From contig JAYQWG010000028.1 in NCBI GenBank assembly GCA_038150225.1, positions 1 to 29,036 on the forward strand: a DNA stretch of 29,036 bases, read 5' to 3'. The stretch is from Lucifugimonas sp038150225. GTDB lineage: Bacteria > Chloroflexota > Dehalococcoidia > Lucifugimonadales > Lucifugimonadaceae. Positions 21,324 to 29,036 of this stretch are shown one piece after another (the first letter of the stretch is position 1; every line of letters begins with the position of its first letter). The notes under the pieces are model-generated. The model did not search any database, was not told the origin of the DNA, and was given only the letters and a program-made list of their open reading frames with translations. The translations under genes and the position numbers were made by a program.

Positions 21324-23285
21324 TTGGCAGCAATCGGATTAGAAATCAGAAAGAGGTTCCCTTACGCAGATGGTCGCAAGTTCGGCTCGGTTGGTGCGTA
21401 CGAGCAGATCGACGCCATCATTACATTCGCAGTCGACCCTGAAGCTGAACAGAATCAGGCGATCGTTGACCTCGAATACGCTCCACGTGATGCCGACGGC
21501 AAAGTTCGATTCACGGCTGATTTTTCGTTCGTCAAACCTGTCGATCCATCCAACGGTTCGAAACATCTTCTGATCGAATTGCCTAATCGCGGACGAAGGC
21601 GCGTCATCGACACGTTCAACATGTCTGGCAAAGATGCCGCTGCAAGTCCGGATCCAGGTGATGGGTTCCTGTTCGATCGCGGTTTCACTGTCGCCTCAAT
21701 AGGCTGGCAGTGGGACGTGTATCGGGACGAAATCCTAATGGGACTCGAGGCACCGTATGTTGACCTGTCTCAATTCGATGATCCCGGTCAAAACGTTGTC
21801 GAAATTCGACCCAACATGGCAAGTAATACTTGGTTCCTCGCCGACCGCATCCACCGCCCTCTCAAGGTTGCTGATCTCAATGATCCGAATGCTGTTCTCT
21901 ACGTTAGAGATTACGAAGATGGTGACACAACGGTCATTCCCCGCGACAGTTGGCGTTTCGCACAGGAAACTACCGACGGAGTGCTGCCGAGCGACGAACA
22001 CATTTACCTTGAATCAGGATTCATTCCCGGAAAGTACTACCAGGTCGTATTTGCCTCAAACGATGCACCGGTAGCGGGATGTGGACTGCTCGCACTTCGA
22101 GACGCCACATCATTCCTGAAATTTGATTCCGTATCGCTTCTTCCAGACGTTGGAAATCTCGACGTCGCAATCGGCTACGGCGTATCTCAAACCGGCAGAA
22201 TGCTCCGGCATTTCATGCACCTTGGACTCAATGTTGATGAACAAAACCGGGTGGTTTTCGATGGCCTTATGCCTCATGTGGCGGGTGGACGGATGGGAGC
22301 CTTCAATCATCGTTTTGCTCAACCATCCAACCAGTCGTACCCGAGCTTCGGACACCTGCCGCCATTCACAGATACAGACTCCCGCGACCCGATTTCGAAT
22401 CGCTCGGACGGATTGCTCTCGAACCTCAAGGAAATCAGCGCAGTTCCGAAGGTCATGTACACCAACAGTTCCGCTGAATACTGGAGAGGCGATTGCTCCC
22501 TGATTCACACCGATGCAACAGCAGCGAAGGACGTTGACCTTGAGCCGACTTCTCGGGCTTACCACTTTGCCGGGACACAGCACGGTGCGGGTTCCTTGCC
22601 CCAATCGCACGAAGGGGCAGCTGAGGGTGCGAAGGGAGTGTTCGCATACAACGTGGTCGACTACTCCCCATTACTCCGCGCCGCCCTCGTCAACCTCGAA
22701 GAGTGGATAACCTCAGGTAAAGAGCCACCGCCAAGCTCGCACGCAAGAATCGATCACGAGTCGGCAGTTCCTCGCTCATCTGTATTCGACACGATCAATA
22801 AACTCCCGGGTCAACCAAAGCTCGATCCCAAGAAGCTGTGGGTCATGCGACAGACCGATCTGGGCGACCGCGCTGACCAGGGAATCGGCGTTTATCCACC
22901 TGTAGAAGGTGAGGCATATCCGTGCTTGGTTTCAGCGGTAGATGCTGATGGAAATGAAGTAGCTGGAATTCGACTACCTGATCTCTCCCAACCGGTCGCC
23001 ACACACGCCGGGTGGAACCCGAGAGACCCCGAGACAGGATCGCCCGATCAGATAGTTCCTATGCAGGGATTCACTCGTTGGTTCCCTGTTTCGGCAAAAG
23101 ACCGATCAGCCGTTTCAGACCCCAGGCCTTCGATCGAAGAACGATACGAGAGCCGAGCACAGTACGAGGAACTCGTCCGGCGCGACGCAAAAACACTGGT
23201 CGATGAGGGTTACGTGCTGGAACAAGATTTCGAACTAGTAGTCCAGAACACCCTCAACCGCTACGACGTCGCGGTTAGTAAGTAA
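21324..23285 (+). CDS. Large alpha/beta-hydrolase-domain protein (Abhydrolase_10-like)
   Basis: This is a probable esterase or lactonase of the poorly characterised alpha/beta-hydrolase-domain family (PF20091-type, identified from memory). It has an early strand region LLIELPNRGRR and the nucleophile elbow GYGVSQTGR, with Ser288 as likely nucleophile. FAGTQHGAGSLPQ carries a candidate catalytic His, and VVDYSPLLRAALVNLEEW is typical of the family's C-terminal half. The length is 653 residues. The start is TTG 21324, with AGGGG at 21312-21316 and seven bases of spacing. No signal peptide is seen. It follows the sulfatase by 45 bases and is likely co-transcribed, so the two may act on the same ester-bearing substrate. 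Confidence 0.85.
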   Translation: MAAIGLEIRKRFPYADGRKFGSVGAYEQIDAIITFAVDPEAEQNQAIVDLEYAPRDADGKVRFTADFSFVKPVDPSNGSKHLLIELPNRGRRRVIDTFNMSGKDAAASPDPGDGFLFDRGFTVASIGWQWDVYRDEILMGLEAPYVDLSQFDDPGQNVVEIRPNMASNTWFLADRIHRPLKVADLNDPNAVLYVRDYEDGDTTVIPRDSWRFAQETTDGVLPSDEHIYLESGFIPGKYYQVVFASNDAPVAGCGLLALRDATSFLKFDSVSLLPDVGNLDVAIGYGVSQTGRMLRHFMHLGLNVDEQNRVVFDGLMPHVAGGRMGAFNHRFAQPSNQSYPSFGHLPPFTDTDSRDPISNRSDGLLSNLKEISAVPKVMYTNSSAEYWRGDCSLIHTDATAAKDVDLEPTSRAYHFAGTQHGAGSLPQSHEGAAEGAKGVFAYNVVDYSPLLRAALVNLEEWITSGKEPPPSSHARIDHESAVPRSSVFDTINKLPGQPKLDPKKLWVMRQTDLGDRADQGIGVYPPVEGEAYPCLVSAVDADGNEVAGIRLPDLSQPVATHAGWNPRDPETGSPDQIVPMQGFTRWFPVSAKDRSAVSDPRPSIEERYESRAQYEELVRRDAKTLVDEGYVLEQDFELVVQNTLNRYDVAVSK

Positions 23286-23571
23286 CGACGCAAACGACTG
23301 GATCCTTCGACAAGCTCATGATGACAGTTTTCGCTAATCGCCCAAATCGAAGATTTCGTCATCCCGACAAAGCCCCTCGTCATCCCGAGCGTAAGTCGAG
23401 GGATCACGAACGTCGCAGTCAATGTTGTTCCCTCAGTGAAAGTCGTAATCACAACACTCGTCCGTCATCCTGAACGGAGCGGAGGGATCCGGTTGTACTA
23501 CAACACCAAATGTCCCGACCTTGGTGGAGGGACCTTAGGCGGGGTGGAACGGGGGGGGGGAATAGTGCGAA
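23286..23571. repeat. Cluster of dispersed repeat units and a G10 run
   Basis: No gene is seen. Units are GGATCCTTCGACAAGCTCA (23300-23318), two abutting CGTCATCCCGA units (about 23357-23403), CGTCATCCTGAACGG...GGAGGGATCC (about 23463-23491) and TCCCGACC...GGAGGGACC (23508-23555), the last matching 985-1030. A run of ten G (23551-23560) ends the block just before the SDR stop codon. Confidence 0.7.
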
Positions 23572-25544
23572 CTAATCCTGCGGTGGAGCAGGATTAACTA
23601 AGTCCATCCCGATCGTCTCCGGGAATACACCTGCCAACTCCTCTACAGTCCAGCGTCCATCCTTGTGAATCGACCTGCCCTGCTCCGNNNNNNNNNNNNN
23701 NNNNNNNNNNNNNNNNNNNNNNNNNNNNNNNNNNNNNNNNNNNNNNNNNNNNNNNNNNNNNNNNNNNNNNNNNNNNNNNNNNNNNNNGCCAACTCCTCTA
23801 CAGTCCAGCGTCCATCCTTGTGAATCGACCTGCCCTGCTCCGGAGAGTTCATCAAACTCACCCGGTTGCCAACGCAGTGGAAAATGCGCCCTGTAACACC
23901 TTCTGCAGCGTCCGACGCCAGCCATGCGATCATCGGGGCAACCTGGTCAGGTTCATTGGTCAGAACATCCTCAGGTGCTGGAAGGAACTCACCTTTCCGC
24001 ATGTCACGTGTTGCGTCTGGAATCGAGTCGGTCATGCGCGTCGATGCACCTGGAGAAATAGCATTCGCAGTTACATTGGAACGTGCGAGGTCCTTCGCAA
24101 CAACTCGAGTAAATCCGGCTATAGCGTCCTTGGCAGCACCGTAGTTTGACTGGCCACCGTAGCCGTACAAGCCTGACACCGAACTGAAGGTCACGATGCG
24201 TCCACTCCCCTGCTCTTTGAAAATTTGAGAAGCAGGTTGAACAACCGAGAACGTTCCCTTCAGGTGAACCGCCATTACATCGTCCCATTCCTGTTCGGAC
24301 ATGTTGAACAACATTCGGTCCCGAAGAATTCCTGCAGCGGTCACAACAATGTCGAGTCGCCCGAATTCATCAAGAGCGGTTTTGACGATGTTTTCTCCGC
24401 CCTCCATCGTTGCCACAGAGTGATACGAGGCAACTGCACGCCCACCAAGCTCAGATATCTCCTCTACCACCTGCGCAGCCGGGGTTGCATCTTCGCCTTC
24501 ACCGTCAAGAGCAGCACCAACATCCGCCACGACGACCGCAGCACCTTGCGCAGCAAGTGCTTTCGCGACTCCCCTGCCAATACCTCGCCCCGCACCTGTA
24601 ACAACGGCAACCTTTCCTTCAAGTCGTTTAGACTTTTCAGGACCGGATACCTTCGGAAAATCCAGCAAATTCGGACCGACCTGAGCGTCCAGTTGTTCAG
24701 GTTCCCATGTCGCAGGTGGATTTGAGTTAAAGATAGTTTTCACCCGACGAGGGAGCGTCATGTGAACAACGTTCCCGCCATAAACGAGGAATGTCTGACC
24801 GTTCACCGGCGCGGAATAATCGGAGGCGAGGAAGGCAACGAACGGAGCAACATCGCGGGGCTCCCATGAAGGCTCGCCATCGGCTGGCATTAAACCCTGT
24901 GTTGCCAGTTTTGCACGTACGTTCTCCGGGATGCTCTCGACCATCCGAGTTTCAGCTCGAGGGGCGATCGAATTTGCCGTGACTCCGTACTTTCCGAGGT
25001 CCTTGGCGACCACCTTCGTGAAGCCATGAATCCCAGATTTTGCAGCACCGTAGTTCGCCTGCCCTGTGAAGCCAACAAGCCCCGATTCAGAAGTAAACGT
25101 GATGATTCGCCCACCTCGTTGCTGTCGGAACAATGGGGCAGCATGACGAACCACGTTGAACGTACCTTTAAGGTGAACGTCATATACCGCGTCCCACTCT
25201 TCTTCAGTCATGTTGTAGATCATTCGATCGCGAAGAATTCCAGCAGCGGCAACCACAATATCGAGCTTTCCGAATGAGTCTAAGGCCGTCTGGATAATCC
25301 GCTCTCCGCCCTCGAAAATAGCAACTGATTCAGTAATCGAAACAGCGTCGCCGCCGGCCGACCTAATTGCCGCAACAACTTCCTCGGCCGGGCTCAATGA
25401 TTCGGACTCACCTGAAAGTGAAAGACCGGCGTCGTTGACCACGACCTTTGCACCGTTGGCAGCGAGTTCTTCGGCGATACCTCGTCCAATACCGCGTCCT
25501 GCCCCCGTAACTATTGCGACTTTTCCTTCGAGCGCTCCGCTCAT
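23572..25544 (-). CDS. Tandem-domain SDR, 3-hydroxyacyl-CoA dehydrogenase-like (MFE-2/Fox2-like)
   Basis: Two complete short-chain dehydrogenase domains lie in one polypeptide. Domain 1 (about 1-290) has TGAGRGIG 13-20, Ser152, Tyr165 and Lys169; domain 2 (about 305-575) has TGAGRGIG 316-323, Ser454/455, Tyr468 and Lys472. Both carry AAGILRDRM, like the dehydrogenase part of MFE-2, which oxidises (3R)-hydroxyacyl-CoA with NAD. The domains are clearly duplicates of each other. The run of N at 23688-23787 is spurious: removing it with one copy of the flanking 55-base duplicate gives an intact 605-residue frame ending VNPAPPQD. The start is ATG 25544, with AAGGAA eight bases upstream. The neighbouring hydratase genes support a beta-oxidation-like role; ketoreductase activity in the reverse direction is possible. 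Confidence 0.88.
23633..23687. repeat. 55-base duplicate flanking a false gap (copy 1 of 2)
   Basis: Identical to 23788-23842. The two copies abut the N run on opposite sides, in the same orientation, as expected when a scaffolder joins two contigs that in fact overlap. Confidence 0.95.
23688..23787. other. Spurious assembly gap (100 N) inside the SDR gene
   Basis: The flanks share 55 identical bases, and deleting the N run plus one copy restores a 1818-base frame (606 codons including stop). No sequence is therefore missing. Confidence 0.9.
23788..23842. repeat. 55-base duplicate flanking a false gap (copy 2 of 2)
   Basis: Identical to 23633-23687; not a biological repeat. Confidence 0.95.
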
Positions 25545-25556
25545 TGATCAGTTCCT

Positions 25557-25991
25557 TTATTTATTCGAGTCTTTAGACGGGAGCGATACCAGCGCCCTGC
25601 CCGGAGTTGTGACCTGGTCTTCATCGTTGTACAGACCAATTTCGAGTTCAACGGTTTGCTCGTCCGACGACACGCCAACGATTTTGCCTTTGCATGTTGC
25701 TGTACGCCCCGGGTAGTCAATTGCACGGTAGGAAACATCAAGATCCAAAAGTCGTCCGTCATCCCCCATCCAACTCGTCACCAGCTCTCCGAGCCATGCA
25801 CTCTTAAGCGCGCCGTGAACAATAACTGATGGGTGCCCAGCCTCCGCTGCTACGTCCTTGTCGTAGTGAATAGCGACAAAGTCTTGTGAAGCACCCGCGT
25901 ACATGACCAGTTGCTTAGTGTCGGGATTCTTCACCAGGTCGGGCAACTGATCGCCCTCTTGAACATCCTCAATGAAAATCTGGTCGCTCAT
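25557..25991 (-). CDS. MaoC-like (R)-specific enoyl-CoA hydratase, hotdog fold
   Basis: This predicted hydratase/dehydratase interconverts enoyl-CoA and (3R)-hydroxyacyl-CoA, the substrate type expected for the adjacent SDR. The hydratase-2 segment ASQDFVAIHYDKDVAAEAG (35-53, quoted from Ala34) contains Asp37 and His42 at the catalytic Asp-x4-His spacing, followed by VIVHGALKSAW. The length is 144 residues, a single hotdog domain. ATG 25991 shares one base with the stop of the preceding gene (TAATG), so the two are coupled and may form a heteromeric double-hotdog enzyme. The stop lies 12 bases before the SDR start. Confidence 0.87.
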   Translation of the reverse strand: MSDQIFIEDVQEGDQLPDLVKNPDTKQLVMYAGASQDFVAIHYDKDVAAEAGHPSVIVHGALKSAWLGELVTSWMGDDGRLLDLDVSYRAIDYPGRTATCKGKIVGVSSDEQTVELEIGLYNDEDQVTTPGRALVSLPSKDSNK

Positions 25992-26491
25992 TAGTGCACC
26001 TTCACCCCGTCATCAGGCTCACCGTGACCATAGGTAATGGTGGTAGTTTCTTGAGTAGCGACCAGATCACCTGAAGAATCAAGGTACGAAATTTCGGCAA
26101 CCTTGAAGAGCATGTCGCCCATTCGACCAGATTTCGAAAACAGGTTCTTTAGCTCTCGAACTACCGTTATTTCTTCGCCCACTCTCGCAGGTCGTCGATG
26201 CCGGTACTTGCTACCCCCGTCAAGAATGTGAGCGAACGGTTCAGGAAACTCTTTTGGATAAGCGCCCGGTAATAACGACCGATAAAAAGTTGGTGGCGCA
26301 ATTAGTCCGCCGTGGCTCGTAGCGCTGGCTTTGCCTGTGTCGGAATAAAGAGGATTTACGTCGCCAATTGCCGCGGCGAACCTCTCAACCGCGTGTTTCT
26401 CCACCGTGTAGGTGACGGGAATCGAACACATACCGATGAATCCACACATCTCATCGGTAACTACCGGTTTTTGGTTATCTTGCTCGCTCAT
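25991..26491 (-). CDS. FAS1-like / MaoC N-terminal hotdog dehydratase
   Basis: This second hotdog protein matches the N-terminal half of double-hotdog hydratases: YTVEKHAVERFAAAIGDVNP with LYSD, then GGLIAPPTFYRSLLPGAYP and LDGGSKYRHRRPARVGEEI. These are the usual landmarks (AIGDxNPLY, APPTF, YRRPxRxGD). It lacks the Asp-x4-His catalytic segment seen in the neighbouring MaoC protein, so it is probably the structural partner that completes the substrate tunnel. The length is 166 residues. It starts two bases after the stop of the membrane-protein gene. The first residues have a Cys pair region (MCGFIGMC) of unknown meaning. Confidence 0.85.
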   Translation of the reverse strand: MSEQDNQKPVVTDEMCGFIGMCSIPVTYTVEKHAVERFAAAIGDVNPLYSDTGKASATSHGGLIAPPTFYRSLLPGAYPKEFPEPFAHILDGGSKYRHRRPARVGEEITVVRELKNLFSKSGRMGDMLFKVAEISYLDSSGDLVATQETTTITYGHGEPDDGVKVH

Positions 26492-26493
26492 CG

Positions 26494-26958
26494 TTACTTG
26501 TTGCGGTTTCGCTTACCGCCACCGCGTCCCGACATGCTGCCAGGTGTGGTCACACTCGCTAGTTGTCTTCGACGGACCTGCGCTCCGACGGTCGCTGCCG
26601 TGATGAACATAGCGCAAGGAATAAACAAAATTCCAACTGAAAAGATCGTCCAAATGACGAACAGGTAAACGACGAAAGTTGAAATCCAGAGGTTGATCTT
26701 TGCCGACCGGTCAGGCTTTCCATCTTTGGGAACGGCGATTAGCCCACCCAAAGTCAGCAACACAGGAAGTAGCCCAGCACCAACTAAGAACGTGTCGCCG
26801 TTTTCAAGCAAAGTTATTCGCCGGGTTGTTTCAACGTCTCCACTGAACTCGACAATTTCCGCAAGTGGGTACACCAGCATTACCAGGAAACCAAGTACAG
26901 CCAACATCGTGGCAATGAATACGAAGTAGTAAATTCGGTCCCAGCGTGGCAAGGTCAT
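26494..26958 (-). CDS. Small membrane protein of unknown function
   Basis: No family is recognised. The protein has 154 residues with hydrophobic segments at about 10-32, 57-75, 89-108 and 108-125, so three or four helices, with an acidic loop (EFSGDVETTRRI) after the first. The C-terminus is basic and Gly-rich (SMSGRGGGKRNRNK), probably cytoplasmic. It is embedded in a compact operon: 15 bases after the MOSC gene and two bases before the hotdog dehydratase gene. That packing supports it being a real gene. ATG 26958 is the start. Confidence 0.75.
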   Translation of the reverse strand: MTLPRWDRIYYFVFIATMLAVLGFLVMLVYPLAEIVEFSGDVETTRRITLLENGDTFLVGAGLLPVLLTLGGLIAVPKDGKPDRSAKINLWISTFVVYLFVIWTIFSVGILFIPCAMFITAATVGAQVRRRQLASVTTPGSMSGRGGGKRNRNK

Positions 26959-26973
26959 TGCAAAATCCGTGTC

Positions 26974-27513
26974 CTAAACAGGTTGCAGCAGTCCCAGCGC
27001 ACCGTATCTCACAACTGAAATCGAGTCGCCAGGTTTCACTTCTCCACCGATGACAACAACGCTCATCACACCGGTTTTTCGTATTACGTTCCCGTTGGAG
27101 TCTTTATCGAGTGTCGCTTCCATGAGTCCTTCAGCGAGTCCATCGATTTGGGAGCACGGATTTCGCAGTCCGGTCAGTTCGACTGTGGCACCGCTTGGAA
27201 ATTCGAGTTGTGTCCCTGCAGCGAGTTTTAACAAATCAATGCCATAGGTTGTGATGTTTTCTCCCAGCGCACCGGCCTGCACGTCAAAACCTTTTCCTGA
27301 TAGTTCCTCAAATAATTCGGAATGGATCAGGTGAACCTGGCGCATGTTCTTCTGACTCGGGTACTTCTCGACTCTTGATCGATGTTTGACCGTCTCACCC
27401 GAGTGAGCATCACCTTCGACACCAATTCCCTCGATAAGCGTGATCGATTCCTGAGATGTCTTTGAAAAAGTGTGCGTCGCGCTCAAGTGAACACTATCGA
27501 CTACCGGGGGCAT
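26974..27513 (-). CDS. MOSC-domain protein
   Basis: This protein is related to the C-terminal domain of molybdenum-cofactor sulfurases and to YiiM-type proteins, predicted to bind sulfur or molybdenum cofactor. The key features are GALGENITTYGIDLLKLAAGT (81-101, quoted within 20 residues as GALGENITTYGIDLLKL) and LTGLRNPCSQID with the conserved Cys120. The N-terminal GIGVEGDAHSGETVKHRSR (30-48) is also typical. The length is 179 residues, a stand-alone MOSC domain. The start is ATG 27513, with AAAGGAG just upstream, overlapping the helicase stop, so it is co-transcribed with the helicase gene. The substrate is unknown. Confidence 0.87.
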   Translation of the reverse strand: MPPVVDSVHLSATHTFSKTSQESITLIEGIGVEGDAHSGETVKHRSRVEKYPSQKNMRQVHLIHSELFEELSGKGFDVQAGALGENITTYGIDLLKLAAGTQLEFPSGATVELTGLRNPCSQIDGLAEGLMEATLDKDSNGNVIRKTGVMSVVVIGGEVKPGDSISVVRYGALGLLQPV

Positions 27514-27522
27514 ACAACTCCT

Positions 27523-29036
27523 TTAGGGTGCGAACAGATCGGGGTCTGGCACTTCAATTTCGTCTTGGTCAGGATTGAATTGACCTGACGGTTCGGATTC
27601 TACTTTTTCCAGTGGTGCAAATGACAGCATCAGCCGTTTTACNNNNNNNNNNNNNNNNNNNNNNNNNNNNNNNNNNNNNNNNNNNNNNNNNNNNNNNNNN
27701 NNNNNNNNNNNNNNNNNNNNNNNNNNNNNNNNNNNNNNNNNNTCTGTCAGGAACCGAGACGCCATTTGCGCGTCTGATTGACCTCTGAACCGTCGTTGAA
27801 ACGCTCTGAATAAATAGAGCTTCTGTCGCGCACGGGTCATACCGACGTAGAGCAAACGCCGCTCTTCCTCGAGCTGCATCGGGTCGTCGATACTACGCGA
27901 GTGCGGGAGCATGCCTTCCTCGAGTCCAACAAGAAACACAGCGTCATACTCCAGTCCCTTAGCCTGGTGTAGAGTGATCAGCGTGAGCGCTTCACCATCA
28001 ACTGTCGTGGCATCGCCTCCCTCCAGGCCGTCTACATCGGAAACCAACGCAACATTCTCAAGAAATTCAGATAGCTGTCCGCGCTCTTCCGAACCCGCGA
28101 ACTGCTCAGCCGAAGCCTTCAACTCCTGCAGGTTCTCCATGCGCTCTTCGCCACGCTCTTTGTCTTCACGCAGCATCGCTCCGTAGCCAGAACGTTCCAC
28201 AATCAGATCAATCAAATCGTTGGTGTCGAGCGCCATCGATTGCTCGATCAAACGAGTTATCAGGTCCCCAAATGCAGCGACAGAATTCAGAGCACGTGTA
28301 GCCAGTTCAACTGGATACGCACGTGGATCTTCATCACCTGATGCAACCCGGTAAATGTCCAACACAACTGCAAGTTCTGGAACGTTGTTCTCACGGGCAA
28401 CTTTTCGAAGTTCAGTAACGGTTCGATCTGAAATCCCACGCGCTGGCACATTGATGATTCGCTCAAGTGCAGCATCATCAGCCGGATTCGCAACAAGTCG
28501 AAGGAACGAAATGATGTCCTTCACTTCTTTGCGGTCGTAGAACTTGACGCCCCCAACGAGTCGGTATGCAACACCTTGCTGGTTGCAGGCCACTTCGAAC
28601 GCTCGGGACTGGGCGTTCACACGGTACATCACGGCAATTTCGTTACGAGAAATGCCTTCGTTTTCCTCGAGTTTTTGTACCTCTGTAAGCACAAGTCGTG
28701 CTTCTTCTTCTTCGTTATAGGCTTCGGCAACCGTAACCCGGGACCCACGACCATTCTCGGTCCAGAGATTTTTCTCCATACGACCTTCGTTATTGCCGAT
28801 CACTGAGTCGGCAGCTTCGAGGATGATCTGGGTCGACCTGTAACTCTGGTCGAGGGTCACCACCTTTGCGCCATCGAACGTTGCCTGGAAATCGGTGAGG
28901 TTCGATGGATCGGCGTGCCTCCATGAGTAAATCGACTGGTCCGGGTCGCCAACAACACAAATATTCTTGCTCTTCAAAGCCAGTAATCGGGCAACCTGGA
29001 ACTGCAGCGGGTTCGTGTCCTGAAACTCGTCCACCA
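27523..29036 (-). CDS. pcrA: UvrD/PcrA-type DNA helicase (5' end outside window, gapped)
   Basis: This superfamily 1 3'-5' helicase acts in DNA repair and replication-conflict clearance. Visible motifs in order are DEFQDT (II), VGDPDQSIYSWRHAD (III), YRST, MYRVNAQSRAFE, TLHQAKGLEYDAVFLVGLEE (V region; shown as TLHQAKGLEYDAVF) and EERRLLYVGMTRAR (VI). The Walker A part lies beyond 29036, so the methionine-like first codon at 29034 is an internal GTG. After the N run (27643-27742) the end VKRLMLSFAPLEKVE matches the C-terminal Tudor-like RNA-polymerase-binding domain of PcrA. The linker and most of that domain are missing, so the true gap is probably longer than 100 bases. It heads the downstream operon-like series. 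Confidence 0.92.
   Translation of the reverse strand, partial: VDEFQDTNPLQFQVARLLALKSKNICVVGDPDQSIYSWRHADPSNLTDFQATFDGAKVVTLDQSYRSTQIILEAADSVIGNNEGRMEKNLWTENGRGSRVTVAEAYNEEEEARLVLTEVQKLEENEGISRNEIAVMYRVNAQSRAFEVACNQQGVAYRLVGGVKFYDRKEVKDIISFLRLVANPADDAALERIINVPARGISDRTVTELRKVARENNVPELAVVLDIYRVASGDEDPRAYPVELATRALNSVAAFGDLITRLIEQSMALDTNDLIDLIVERSGYGAMLREDKERGEERMENLQELKASAEQFAGSEERGQLSEFLENVALVSDVDGLEGGDATTVDGEALTLITLHQAKGLEYDAVFLVGLEEGMLPHSRSIDDPMQLEEERRLLYVGMTRARQKLYLFRAFQRRFRGQSDAQMASRFLTXXXXXXXXXXXXXXXXXXXXXXXXXXXXXXXXXXVKRLMLSFAPLEKVESEPSGQFNPDQDEIEVPDPDLFAP
27643..27742. other. Assembly gap (100 N) inside the helicase gene
   Basis: Exactly 100 N. The flanks do not repeat each other, unlike the gap at 23688-23787, and conserved C-terminal protein sequence is missing, so this appears to be a true gap. 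Confidence 0.93.

Noticed and set aside
22110..22610. 166-codon antisense frame inside the hydrolase gene
   Set aside because: It lies wholly within a well-supported gene on the other strand, and its translation shows no family motifs; long antisense frames are expected at this base composition.
23643..25544. SDR product of 633 residues reading through the N run
   Set aside because: The N run and duplicated flank are artefacts; the collapsed frame gives a natural 605-residue end.
1..29036. tRNA, rRNA, CRISPR array, prophage or insertion-sequence genes
   Set aside because: Intergenic regions were read on both strands; no cloverleaf with CCA-type end, regularly spaced repeats, transposase or integrase motif was seen.

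Overview
The window looks like a scaffold from a metagenome-assembled or draft genome: it carries three runs of exactly 100 N (3542-3641, 23688-23787, 27643-27742). Gene content points to a free-living bacterium, most likely Chloroflexota and possibly marine SAR202/Dehalococcoidia-like. This assignment is an inference from recalled family patterns: stand-alone amidohydrolases, an FAH-fold enzyme, SDR/MaoC acyl-CoA genes, a cytoplasmic-looking sulfatase, a fused-alpha 2-oxoacid:ferredoxin oxidoreductase, a pyrophosphate-type PFK, and dispersed intergenic repeats of the CCTGAGCCTGTCGAAGG type. No rRNA, tRNA, CRISPR array, transposase or phage gene was seen.

Layout. 1-6200: aldo/keto reductase (+), FAH-family hydrolase (-), D-aminoacylase-type amidohydrolase (+, broken by a gap), RluB-type pseudouridine synthase (-) and a second, dihydroorotase-like amidohydrolase (+). 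Repeats lie between the convergent genes, and a possibly structured 230-bp intergenic block precedes the D-aminoacylase-type gene. 6023-6970 (-): a decayed class III nucleotidyl cyclase (frameshift plus in-frame TGA) followed by a fragment resembling AlkD. 7137-11736 (+): a PPi-type phosphofructokinase coupled to a cytochrome c maturation cluster (ccmA, ccmB, ccmC, a CcmD-like fusion, and ccmE with a Cys rather than His haem ligand); ccmF is absent here. 11733-14973: an MFS transporter (-), plsY (+) behind an extended -10 promoter, and a zinc-finger anti-sigma factor (-) divergent from an ECF sigma factor (+).

15039-17620 (-): korB and korA, whose products together oxidise 2-oxoacids with ferredoxin. 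Upstream lies a strong minus-strand promoter followed about 180 nt later by a terminator-like hairpin, which suggests an attenuated leader or an independent small RNA. 18071-19831 (+): NUDIX hydrolase, GNAT acetyltransferase and ThuA-like protein. 19980-23285 (+): sulfatase and a 653-residue alpha/beta-hydrolase-domain protein. 23572-29036 (-): six tightly packed genes, in transcription order pcrA/uvrD helicase (5' end outside the window), MOSC protein, small membrane protein, two hotdog-fold hydratase-like proteins, and a tandem two-domain SDR. The last three resemble fungal peroxisomal MFE-2 (Fox2) split into separate polypeptides. The gap inside the SDR gene is spurious, because its two flanks repeat the same 55 bases.
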